This document shows, piece after piece, positions 1 through 6,251 of a stretch of 9,522 nucleotides of DNA. Every line of letters starts with the position of its first letter. The stretch's first letter is position 1. Under the pieces are notes generated by a model, which saw only the letters and a program-made list of their open reading frames with translations, was not told the origin of the DNA and made no database searches. The translations under genes and the position numbers were made by a program. This DNA is from an uncultured bacterium (lineage in GTDB: Bacteria; Bacillota; Clostridia; Lachnospirales; Lachnospiraceae). The stretch is taken from NCBI GenBank assembly GCA_947086625.1, contig CAMTZV010000019.1, positions 1 to 9,522 on the forward strand. Reading direction: 5' to 3'.

Positions 1-182
1 TCAGAGCTGACCGGTTCTAACAGGAAGCTCTCCTGGTCGAGCTTGGCGTCGCCGCCGAGCGTCGGCGTGATCGCGCTCTTTAATCCCGCCTCGGAGGCGA
101 GCGGAAAGTACAGATAATTTGTGCGCTCCGGCTGTTCTATAAGGAAGCTGCCGTGCGAATCGATAAATTTTAAGTGCTTCAA
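1..182 (-). CDS. N-terminal fragment of a probable GH94-type glycoside phosphorylase (cut by window edge)
   Basis: Only the first 60 codons are visible; the rest lies left of position 1. The visible protein begins MKHLKFIDSHGSFLIEQP and contains NYLYFPLASEAGLKS and TLGGDAKLDQESFLLEPVS. I recognise this pattern from the start of the large cellobiose phosphorylase-like (GH94) proteins of Clostridia. Such enzymes act in the cytoplasm, splitting beta-linked gluco-oligosaccharides with phosphate to give a sugar 1-phosphate. The exact linkage (beta-1,4, beta-1,3 or beta-1,2) cannot be told from this fragment. The start is a TTG at 182-180: no ATG is available in frame, and an AGGAG (minus strand, 196-192) sits 9 bases upstream of it. 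The gene diverges from a sugar ABC transporter operon, which fits a role in using the imported sugar. The family call rests on memory of the N-terminal pattern and not on catalytic residues, which are out of view. Confidence 0.68.
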   Translation of the reverse strand, partial: MKHLKFIDSHGSFLIEQPERTNYLYFPLASEAGLKSAITPTLGGDAKLDQESFLLEPVSS

Positions 183-219
183 ATTTCTGTGCTCCTTTCT
201 CAGATTTTCATATGAAGCT

Positions 220-225
220 ATCATA
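220..225 (-). promoter_or_regulatory. Candidate -10 box for the leftward phosphorylase gene
   Basis: On the minus strand TATGAT (225-220) matches TATAAT at five of six positions. It lies about 38 bases before the TTG start, leaving room for the ribosome binding site. The -35 position falls in a T run with no good TTGACA match, so the promoter is either weak and activator-dependent or placed elsewhere. Confidence 0.3.
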
Positions 226-345
226 GTAAAAAGCATCCGGAAAAAAAATAAAAAATGTGTGAAAAATGTCAGAATCATGACCTAAAATATCCGAAAAATG
301 ACGGGATTGCGGGGGTTTCAGAAAAAAATAAATTGTGTCATGAAT

Positions 346-375
346 TTGATATTTTGGTAAAAAGTTTAGTATAAC
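346..375 (+). promoter_or_regulatory. Candidate sigma-A-type promoter P1 of the sugar transporter operon
   Basis: TTGATA (346-351) and TATAAC (370-375) each match the housekeeping consensus at five of six positions and are separated by 18 bases. Transcription would start near 382, giving a leader of about 90 bases that crosses the palindrome at 416-429. This is the best two-box match in the divergent region. Confidence 0.5.
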
Positions 376-392
376 GGCGGGAAAATTTAAGC

Positions 393-398
393 TATAAT
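393..398 (+). promoter_or_regulatory. Perfect TATAAT box, candidate second promoter P2 of the transporter operon
   Basis: TATAAT is a perfect -10 hexamer 74 bases before the start codon of the binding protein gene. At 17-18 bases upstream there is no recognisable -35 box, and the P1 -10 box occupies that place. If used, P2 would need an activator. P1 and P2 may be alternatives. Confidence 0.35.
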
Positions 399-415
399 GC
401 ATTCACGATGAACGT

Positions 416-429
416 GAAGCGCGCGTTTC
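416..429. promoter_or_regulatory. Imperfect GC-centred palindrome, possible LacI-family operator
   Basis: GAAGCGCGCGTTTC reads as an inverted repeat at six of its seven base pairs, centred on CG. LacI/CcpA-family operators are typically 14-bp palindromes with a central CG flanked by GAAA/TTTC-like ends, which this resembles. It sits downstream of both candidate promoters and 42 bases before the start codon, where a bound repressor would block transcription. No regulator gene is in the window, so the assignment is an inference from shape and position. Confidence 0.3.
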
Positions 430-471
430 CAAAAAATTTTAAATATGTTTGACAGAAGGAGGATCTTTCAA

Positions 472-1897
472 ATGAAAAAGAAAGTAATCAGTATGTTATT
501 GATCGCATGTATGGCAGTCGGCACGATGGCGGGCTGCGGCTCAAAGGACGGCGGCTCATCGGATGCGGGAACGGATGCCGCGACGGATGAGGGGGGGGTC
601 AGATGCCGCCTCCGACGCAGACGAGGGCAAGGTTATCAACATCTACTGCTGGAACAATGAGTTCCGTGAGCGCGTGGAGGAGGTTTACCCGGAGGTGAAG
701 GAAACCTCAAAGGACGGCACGGTGACGACCTTAAACGACGGCACGGAAATTCACTGGATCATCAACCCGAACCAGGACGGCGTTTACCAGCAGAAGCTGG
801 ATGAGGCGCTTATGAACCAGGCGGACGCATCGGCGGACGACAAGGTGGATATCTTTTTGACAGAGGTTGACTATGTGAATAAGTATACGGACGCGGAGGC
901 GGACGTTGCGATGCCTTTAAAGGATCTCGGCATCGACCCGGAGACCGACCTCGCAGACCAGTACAGCTTCACGAAGGTGACGGCGTCCGACGTGAACGGC
1001 GTGCAGAGAGGCTCCACGTGGCAGTGCTGCCCGGGTCTGCTCGTATACCGCCGCGATATCGCGAAGGACGTGTTCGGCACCGACGACCCCGAGAAGGTCG
1101 GCGAGAAGGTGAAGGACTGGGATACGTTAAAGGCGACGGCGGAGGAGCTGAAGGCAAAGGGCTATTTCACCTTCTCCTCTTATGCGGATACGTTCCGCCT
1201 GTACGGCAACAGCATCGCGCAGTCATGGGTCAGCCCCGGCGAGACGGTCATCAGGGTTGACCAGAAGATCATGGACTGGGTGAGCGATTCCAAAGAATGG
1301 CTGGACGCGGGCTATTTTGACAAGAACGTGAAGGGCCAGTGGAACGACGACTGGAACAAGGCGATGGGCTCCGCTTCCAAGGTGTTTGCGTTCCTCTTCC
1401 CGGCATGGGGCATCGACTTTACGTTAAAGGATAACTGGGACGGCGGCGACGGCACATGGGCGGTTACGAATCCTCCGCAGGAGTACAACTGGGGCGGCTC
1501 CTACATCCATGCCTGCACCGGAACCGACAACCCGAAGCACGCAAAGGACATCATCTTAGCGTTGACGGCAAACAAGGATAACCTGTTAAAGATTTCCCAG
1601 AAATACTCTGACTTTACGAACACACAGAGCGGTATGCAGGAAGCGGCCGTGCATGACAAGGAATTCTCCTCCGACTTCCTCGGCGGGCAGAACGCGTTTA
1701 CATACTTCTCACCGGTAGCGGAGAGCATCCAGATCGCGCCGCTTTCCGCTTACGACCAGGGCTGCGTGGAGCTGATCCAGAATTCCTTCTCCGACTATTT
1801 CCAGGGTCAGGTGGACTTTGAGAAGGCGAAGGCGAACTTTGAGACGGCGATTATCGAGCGCTACCCCGACATTACAGAGATCCAGTGGCCGGAATAA
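472..1897 (+). CDS. Sugar ABC transporter solute-binding lipoprotein (frameshifted at a G8 tract in this sequence)
   Basis: This is the extracellular binding protein of a CUT1-type carbohydrate importer. It starts at ATG 472, behind a strong AAGGAGG (456-462) with a 9-base spacer. The first 22 residues form a lipoprotein signal peptide: Lys-rich start, hydrophobic core, lipobox MAGC with the lipidated Cys at 22. A Gly/Ser/Asp-rich linker follows, then a mature domain rich in Trp and Tyr, beginning at about VINIYCWNNEF and ending EIQWPE. Read literally, the frame breaks at eight G (591-598) and stops at 658-660 after 62 codons. With seven G the linker reads DEGGSDAASDADEGK and the frame runs on to TAA at 1895-1897, giving 474 residues, a normal length for the family. 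The downstream part is intact and codon-biased like its neighbours, so the gene looks functional. An internal ATG at 563 would lack the signal peptide and a ribosome site. The substrate is not readable; the divergent phosphorylase suggests a beta-gluco-oligosaccharide. Confidence 0.85.
591..598 (+). repeat. G8 homopolymer at the frameshift point of the binding-protein gene
   Basis: Eight consecutive G follow GATGA within the low-complexity linker behind the lipoprotein signal. Removing one G joins the signal peptide frame to the mature-domain frame exactly. Such runs are prone to read errors, to replication slippage and to transcriptional slippage; the sequence alone does not tell these apart. 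Confidence 0.85.
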
Positions 1898-1908
1898 GAA
1901 AGACCGCG

Positions 1909-1930
1909 CGGGGCAGGGAAGCCTGCCCCG
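1909..1930 (+). promoter_or_regulatory. GC-rich hairpin between binding-protein and permease genes, without U tract
   Basis: A perfect 9-bp stem, CGGGGCAGG (1909-1917) with CCTGCCCCG (1922-1930), closes a GAAG loop. An outer CCGC (1904-1907) can pair with GCGG (1937-1940). No T run follows, so it is not a standard intrinsic terminator. In malE-malF type operons, hairpins at this place protect the upstream mRNA and help make the binding protein in excess of the permeases; the same role is inferred here. It ends about 30 bases before the permease start codon. Confidence 0.6.
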
Positions 1931-1969
1931 AAGGATGCGGCCTGCACAACAAGAAAGGAATGACGGCTT

Positions 1970-2920
1970 ATGAAGCAAAAAAATAAAAAAATCGATTACT
2001 CAAAATGGGGATACCTGTTTATCCTGCCGTTTTTTGTGAGCTTTTTTATCTTTTCTTTTATTCCTCTGGTAGATACGATCCGGTACAGCTTTTTTGAGTA
2101 TTATCGCTCGGGAATCAAGGAAGTCGGGCCAAACTTTATCGGCATGGCGAACTACATCAGCCTGCTCGGCTCGGATATGCTCAAATACGCGGGCAATACG
2201 CTGATCCTGTGGATCATCGGCTTTATCCCGCAGATTGTGATCGCGCTGCTGCTCGCGTCGTGGTTCGTGGACGCGCGCCTGAAAATCCGCGGCACGCAGT
2301 TTTTCAAGGTTGTCATCTACCTGCCGAACCTGATTATGGCGTCCGCGTTTGCGATGCTCTTTTTCACGATGTTCTCGACGAACGGCCCGATCAACTCGAT
2401 TTTGATGAGCCTTGGATGGATCAGCGAGCGCATCGATTTCCTCGGCTCGGTGTTTGGGACGCGGGCACTCGTGGGCTTTATGAACTTCCTGATGTGGTTC
2501 GGAAACACGACGATCATGCTCATGGCGGCAATCATGGGCATCAGTCCGGACATTTTTGAGGCGTCCGAAATCGACGGCTGCAACAGCGTGCACCGGTTTT
2601 TCTACATCACGCTGCCGCTTATCCGGCCGATCCTCGCCTACACGCTCATCACGTCCATCATCGGCGGCCTGCAGATGTTTGACGTTCCGCAGATTTTGAC
2701 GAACGGGCAGGGAACGCCCGACCGCACGTCGATGACGCTTATCATGTTCCTGAACAGCCATTTGAAGAGCAGGAACTACGGCATGGCGGGTGCGCTCTCC
2801 GTATACCTGTTTATCGTCAGCGGTATCCTGTGCTTCTTTGTGTACCGAATGACAAACGACAACGACCCGGACGGCTCGAAGGCGGCTGCAAAGCGGGCGA
2901 GAAAGCAAAGGAGGAAATAA
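1970..2920 (+). CDS. Sugar ABC transporter permease, MalF/UgpA type
   Basis: This is one of the two inner-membrane channel subunits of the importer. The 316-residue protein has a basic start, then a first membrane segment at about 13-33, followed by five more hydrophobic segments (about 73-98, 110-135, 160-182, 215-238 and 268-290). A basic tail ends the protein (KAAAKRARKQRRK). The EAA loop that docks onto the ATPase is clear from residue 197: EASEIDGCNSVHRFFYITLP, with the conserved G and the I-x-LP ending. The ATG at 1970 follows AAGAAAGGAA at a workable distance. The gene lies 72 bases after the binding protein gene, with a hairpin between, and 3 bases before the second permease. Family assignment is firm; substrate is unknown. 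Confidence 0.93.
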   Translation: MKQKNKKIDYSKWGYLFILPFFVSFFIFSFIPLVDTIRYSFFEYYRSGIKEVGPNFIGMANYISLLGSDMLKYAGNTLILWIIGFIPQIVIALLLASWFVDARLKIRGTQFFKVVIYLPNLIMASAFAMLFFTMFSTNGPINSILMSLGWISERIDFLGSVFGTRALVGFMNFLMWFGNTTIMLMAAIMGISPDIFEASEIDGCNSVHRFFYITLPLIRPILAYTLITSIIGGLQMFDVPQILTNGQGTPDRTSMTLIMFLNSHLKSRNYGMAGALSVYLFIVSGILCFFVYRMTNDNDPDGSKAAAKRARKQRRK

Positions 2921-2923
2921 GCG

Positions 2924-3769
2924 ATGAAATCAAAAATGAGCAATACGTTTCGGACGGCTTTTGCACATGTCGTGCTTATCCTCCTGTCGTTTCTGTGCCT
3001 GTTCTTTTTCTACATTCTGTTCGTAAACGCGACGCGCTCGCACGCGGATTTGCAGAAGGGCTTTTCGGCGCGTCCGGGCAGCTATCTGTTAGAGAACTTT
3101 AAAAATGTGGCAAACGACGGGACGTTCCCGATGATCCGCGGAATTTTGAACAGCCTGATCGTCTCCGGCTGCTCCGCCGCGATCTGTACGTACTTTTCGG
3201 CGCTGACGGCTTACGGCCTGTACGCGTACAACTTTAAGGTGAAAAAGATTGCCTTCACGTTTATCATGGCGATCCTCGTCATGCCGACGCAGGTGACGGC
3301 GATGGGCTTTCTGCGGTTGATCACGAAGATGGGCATGTATGACTCGCTGCTTCCGCTCATCATCCCGTCGATCGCATCCCCGGCGGTGTTCTACTTCATG
3401 TACAGCTATTTGCAGTCGTCGCTTCCGCTTTCGCTCATCGAGGCGGCGCGCATCGACGGCTCCGGGGAGTTTCACACGTTCAACCGGATTGTTATTCCGA
3501 TCATGAAGCCCGCGATTGCGGTGCAGGCGATCTTCACGTTTGTCGGCTGCTGGAACAACTACTTCGTTCCCGCGCTCGTCATCCAGTCGAAGGATAAGAT
3601 GACCGTGCCGATCCTGATCGCGACGCTGCGCGGCGCAGACTTCATGAGCTTCGATATGGGAAAAATCTATATGATGATTCTTGTCGCGATCGTTCCCATT
3701 ATTATCGTGTATCTGCTGCTATCCAAGTTTATCATCGCCGGCGTTACGCTCGGCGGCGTAAAGGAATAG
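2924..3769 (+). CDS. Sugar ABC transporter permease, MalG/UgpE type
   Basis: This is the second channel subunit, partnering the MalF-type protein. The 281 residues show six hydrophobic segments, the first at about 14-34. The EAA motif starts at residue 173: EAARIDGSGEFHTFNRIVIP. The C-terminus IIAGVTLGGVKE is typical of MalG-type permeases, which usually end in a Gly-x-Val-Lys-Gly-like tail. Only 3 bases separate its ATG from the preceding stop, and its ribosome site (AAAGGAGGAAA) lies in the last codons of the upstream gene, so the two permeases are probably translationally coupled. The operon ends here: a terminator follows within about 35 bases, and no ATPase gene is present. Confidence 0.93.
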   Translation: MKSKMSNTFRTAFAHVVLILLSFLCLFFFYILFVNATRSHADLQKGFSARPGSYLLENFKNVANDGTFPMIRGILNSLIVSGCSAAICTYFSALTAYGLYAYNFKVKKIAFTFIMAILVMPTQVTAMGFLRLITKMGMYDSLLPLIIPSIASPAVFYFMYSYLQSSLPLSLIEAARIDGSGEFHTFNRIVIPIMKPAIAVQAIFTFVGCWNNYFVPALVIQSKDKMTVPILIATLRGADFMSFDMGKIYMMILVAIVPIIIVYLLLSKFIIAGVTLGGVKE

Positions 3770-3802
3770 CAGATACAATTCATACTTCACACTCAATATT
3801 CC

Positions 3803-3846
3803 GGCTACACGCCGCGCATGGCATTGCGCGGCGTGTAGCTGTTTTG
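3803..3846 (+). terminator. Strong intrinsic terminator of the sugar transporter operon
   Basis: A perfect 14-bp inverted repeat, GCTACACGCCGCGC (3804-3817) with GCGCGGCGTGTAGC (3826-3839), extends by an A-T pair inward and a G-T wobble outward. It closes a loop of about 6 bases. A short T run, GTTTTG, follows at 3841-3846. It begins 33 bases after the permease stop codon and isolates the transporter operon from cysK. Confidence 0.85.
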
Positions 3847-3862
3847 ATGATGTATTATAAAA

Positions 3863-3881
3863 ACCTATTGACATAGTAGGT
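3863..3881. promoter_or_regulatory. Palindrome over the cysK -35 box, candidate operator
   Basis: The 19-base ACCTATTGACATAGTAGGT has perfect 5-bp arms, ACCTA (3863-3867) and TAGGT (3877-3881), plus one matching inner pair. It fully encloses the TTGACA box, so a bound protein would compete with RNA polymerase. Cysteine-synthesis genes in Firmicutes are often controlled by Rrf2-family repressors such as CymR acting at promoter palindromes. That link is an inference; no such regulator gene is in view. Confidence 0.45.
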
Positions 3882-3896
3882 AATTAGTGGTATCCT
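3868..3896 (+). promoter_or_regulatory. Promoter of the cysK-metY pair
   Basis: TTGACA (3868-3873) is a perfect -35 box, followed after exactly 17 bases by TATCCT (3891-3896), which matches four of six -10 positions. Transcription would begin near 3903, leaving a leader of under 50 bases before the cysK ATG. That is too short for a T-box or S-box riboswitch, so control at initiation is more likely. Confidence 0.7.
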
Positions 3897-3950
3897 TTAT
3901 GACAACTCAGGAAGGGAAAACAAAATAATATAAGGAAAGGAAGCAGACAA

Positions 3951-4886
3951 ATGGGGAACTATTATAAGGGAACGCTGGGGCTGATCGGCAATACGCCCCT
4001 CGTGGAGGTGACGAACATTGAAAGGGAGCTTGGGCTGGAGGCGACGGTGCTCGTCAAGCTGGAATACTTTAACCCGGCGGGCAGCGTGAAGGACCGGATC
4101 GCGAAGGCGATGATCGAGGACGCGGAGGAGAAGGGGCTGTTGAAGGAAGGCTCTGTCATCATCGAGCCGACGTCGGGCAACACGGGCATCGGGCTGGCGG
4201 CGATTGCGGCGGCAAAGGGCTACCGGATCATCTTAACGATGCCGGAGACGATGAGCGTGGAGCGCCGGAACATCTTAAAGGCGTACGGGGCCGAGCTTGT
4301 GCTCACCGAGGGCGCAAAGGGCATGAAGGGCGCGATTGCAAAGGCCGAGGAGCTTGCAAAGGAGATTCCGGGCGGCTTCATCCCGGGGCAGTTCGTGAAC
4401 CCGGCAAACCCCGCCGTCCACAGGGCGACGACCGGGCCGGAGATCTGGCGGGATACGGACGGAGCGGTAGATATCTTTATCGCGGGCGTCGGAACCGGGG
4501 GGACGGTGACGGGAACCGGCGCGTATTTAAAGGAAAAGAACCCGAAGGTGAAGGTCGTGGCGTTAGAGCCGGCGGATTCCCCGGTACTCTCGGAGGGAAG
4601 AGCCGGCGCGCACAAGATTCAGGGAATCGGCGCGGGCTTTGTGCCGGATGTGCTGGATACGGATGTCTATGACGAGGTCTTTCAGGCGCAGAGCGACGAC
4701 GCGTTTGCGGCGGCGAAGCTTCTGGCAAAGAAGGAGGGCATTTTAGTCGGGATTTCTTCAGGCGCGGCGCTGCACGGCGCGATCGAGCTGGCAAAGCGGC
4801 CGGAAAACAAGGGAAAGACGATCGTTGCACTTTTGCCCGACACGGGCGACCGTTACTATTCAACACCGCTGTTTACCGAGGATTAA
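3951..4886 (+). CDS. cysK: Cysteine synthase (O-acetylserine sulfhydrylase)
   Basis: This cytoplasmic PLP enzyme makes L-cysteine and acetate from O-acetylserine and sulfide. The 311-residue length is usual for CysK. Visible landmarks are the N-terminal LIGNTPLVE (residues 11-19), the PLP-binding Lys47 in AGSVKDR, the substrate loop TSGNTG (74-79), the phosphate-binding GTGGT (181-185), the GISSGAA segment near residue 265, and the C-terminal [10 protein letters not shown] (296-305). These are the type II PLP fold motifs of the O-acetylserine sulfhydrylase group. There is no CBS-domain extension, and the sequence reads closer to CysK than to cystathionine beta-synthase. The ATG at 3951 follows AAGGAAAGGAAG. 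The gene has its own promoter with a palindrome and is followed 32 bases on by metY, making a sulfide-assimilation pair. Confidence 0.95.
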   Translation: MGNYYKGTLGLIGNTPLVEVTNIERELGLEATVLVKLEYFNPAGSVKDRIAKAMIEDAEEKGLLKEGSVIIEPTSGNTGIGLAAIAAAKGYRIILTMPETMSVERRNILKAYGAELVLTEGAKGMKGAIAKAEELAKEIPGGFIPGQFVNPANPAVHRATTGPEIWRDTDGAVDIFIAGVGTGGTVTGTGAYLKEKNPKVKVVALEPADSPVLSEGRAGAHKIQGIGAGFVPDVLDTDVYDEVFQAQSDDAFAAAKLLAKKEGILVGISSGAALHGAIELAKRPENKGKTIVALLPDTGDRYYSTPLFTED

Positions 4887-4918
4887 GGGCAGCGGCACAC
4901 ATGCAGGGGAGAGAACAT

Positions 4919-6229
4919 ATGGCAGGGATAAAGGATTCAAAAAACTGGGGCTTTGAGACGAGACAGCTTCACATCGGGCAGGAGCAGGCGGATCCGGTGA
5001 CGGACGCGCGCGCGGTTCCGATCTACGCGTCAACGTCGTACGTGTTCCACGATTCGCAGCACGCGGCCGACCGTTTCGGCCTGCGCGACGCGGGAAACAT
5101 TTACGGGCGGCTGACAAACCCGACGCAGGACATTTTTGAACAGCGCGTCGCCTCGCTCGAGGGCGGCGCGGCAGCGCTTGGGACGGCATCCGGCGCGGCG
5201 GCGCTCTCGTACACGTTTCAGGCGCTTGCAAAGGCGGGCGAGCACATCGTGGCGTCAAAGACGATCTACGGCGGCACATACAACTATCTGGCGCACACGC
5301 TTCCGCTGAACAACAACGTGACGACGACGTTTGTCGATCCGGATGAGGAGGGCGCGTTTGAGGCGGCGATCCGGAAAAACACGAAGGCAATTTTTGTGGA
5401 GACGCTCGGAAACCCGAATTCGAACGTAATCGATTTAAAAGCGGTGGCAGAGACCGCACACCGGCATAACATCCCGCTTGTCGTGGACTCGACGTTTGCG
5501 ACGCCGTATCTCGTGCGGCCCATCGAGTACGGGGCGGATATCGTCGTGCACTCCGCGACGAAGTTCATCGGCGGCCACGGCACCGCCATCGGCGGCGTGA
5601 TCGTAGACGGCGGGACGTTTGACTGGAAGGCGTCGGGGAAATACCCGTGGATTGCGGATGCAAACCCGAGCTACCACGGCGTGTCGTTTGCGGACGCGGC
5701 GGGCCCGGCGGCGTTTGTGACGTACATCCGCGCGATTCTTCTGCGCGATACGGGGGCAACCCTCTCGCCGTTTCACGCATTTTTGTTTTTGCAGGGGCTG
5801 GAGACGCTCTCGCTGCGCGTGGAGCGCCATGTGAGCAATGCGTTGAAGATCGTGGACTATCTCGCGAAGCATCCGCAGGTGGAGGCGGTGCACCACCCGT
5901 CGCTTGCGGGCGAGCCGACGCATGAGCTGTACAAAAAGTATTTTCCGAATGGCGGCGGCTCCATCTTCACGTTTGAGATCAAGGGCGACGCGAAGACGGC
6001 ACAGACCTTTATCGACCATCTGGCGATCTTTTCGCTGCTGGCAAACGTGGCGGATGTGAAGTCGCTCGTCATCCATCCGGCGACCACGACCCACAGCCAG
6101 TGCACCGAAGAAGAGCTGCTCGATCAGGGTATTAAACCGAACACGATCCGCCTCTCGATCGGCATCGAAAAGGCGGAGGATCTGATCGCGGCGCTGGAGG
6201 AGGCGTTTGAAGCGGCGGCAGGCGCGTAA
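4919..6229 (+). CDS. metY: O-acetylhomoserine sulfhydrylase (aminocarboxypropyltransferase)
   Basis: This cytoplasmic PLP enzyme of the Cys/Met metabolism family converts O-acetylhomoserine and sulfide to homocysteine, the direct-sulfhydrylation route to methionine; several members also accept O-acetylserine. Landmarks are FETRQLHIGQ near the start, Tyr62 in IYGRLTNPT (cofactor phosphate contact), the LEGGAAAL segment, the DSTFATPYL segment carrying the PLP-pyridine Asp, and the Schiff-base Lys215 in HSATKFIGGHG. The C-terminal half carries SLVIHPATTTHSQ and RLSIGIE. The 436-residue length and insert pattern fit MetY rather than the shorter MetB/MetC enzymes. I place the start at ATG 4919 because AGGGGAG (4905-4911) sits 7 bases before it; an in-frame ATG at 4901 would put that site inside the gene. 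It is likely co-transcribed with cysK. Confidence 0.94.
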   Translation: MAGIKDSKNWGFETRQLHIGQEQADPVTDARAVPIYASTSYVFHDSQHAADRFGLRDAGNIYGRLTNPTQDIFEQRVASLEGGAAALGTASGAAALSYTFQALAKAGEHIVASKTIYGGTYNYLAHTLPLNNNVTTTFVDPDEEGAFEAAIRKNTKAIFVETLGNPNSNVIDLKAVAETAHRHNIPLVVDSTFATPYLVRPIEYGADIVVHSATKFIGGHGTAIGGVIVDGGTFDWKASGKYPWIADANPSYHGVSFADAAGPAAFVTYIRAILLRDTGATLSPFHAFLFLQGLETLSLRVERHVSNALKIVDYLAKHPQVEAVHHPSLAGEPTHELYKKYFPNGGGSIFTFEIKGDAKTAQTFIDHLAIFSLLANVADVKSLVIHPATTTHSQCTEEELLDQGIKPNTIRLSIGIEKAEDLIAALEEAFEAAAGA

Positions 6230-6251
6230 GCGCCCGTCCGCATATCAGCAG

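Larger units (their letters stand above)
183..471. promoter_or_regulatory. AT-rich divergent intergenic region between phosphorylase and transporter operon
   Basis: This 289-base stretch has no credible gene. It is far more AT-rich than the coding sequence around it and carries many short A runs (for example 241-248, 251-255, 262-266, 294-298, 323-329, 359-363). It must hold the control signals of both divergent genes; candidate promoters and a palindrome within it are listed separately. A short leftward reading frame at 208-402 has a composition that simply reflects the A/T runs and is not taken as a gene. Confidence 0.7.

Noticed and set aside
445..471. Upstream in-frame ATG at 445 as start of the binding protein
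   Set aside because: It would place the strong AAGGAGG inside the gene and add nine residues before the signal peptide. ATG 472 has that site at a correct distance and gives a normal lipoprotein signal.
563..1897. Binding protein starting at internal ATG 563
   Set aside because: This frame lacks the signal peptide and lipobox and has no ribosome site. The real start is at 472, with the frame interrupted at the G run.
2000..2908. Long open frame of 302 codons on the minus strand opposite the MalF-type permease
   Set aside because: Its product is rich in Arg, His and Asp without family features, as expected for the complement of a GC-rich membrane protein gene. The plus-strand permease explains the region.
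3846..3950. Riboswitch or T-box leader before cysK
   Set aside because: With the promoter at 3868-3896 the leader is under 50 bases and has no such fold; a promoter-level operator is more likely.
4901..4918. ATG 4901 as the metY start
   Set aside because: The only good ribosome site (AGGGGAG, 4905-4911) lies between 4901 and 4919 and fits ATG 4919.
4860..6105. Open frames of 199, 219 and 82 codons on the minus strand opposite metY
   Set aside because: They are Arg/Pro/Ser-rich products of GC-biased codons with no recognisable domain, and the plus-strand enzyme is unambiguous.
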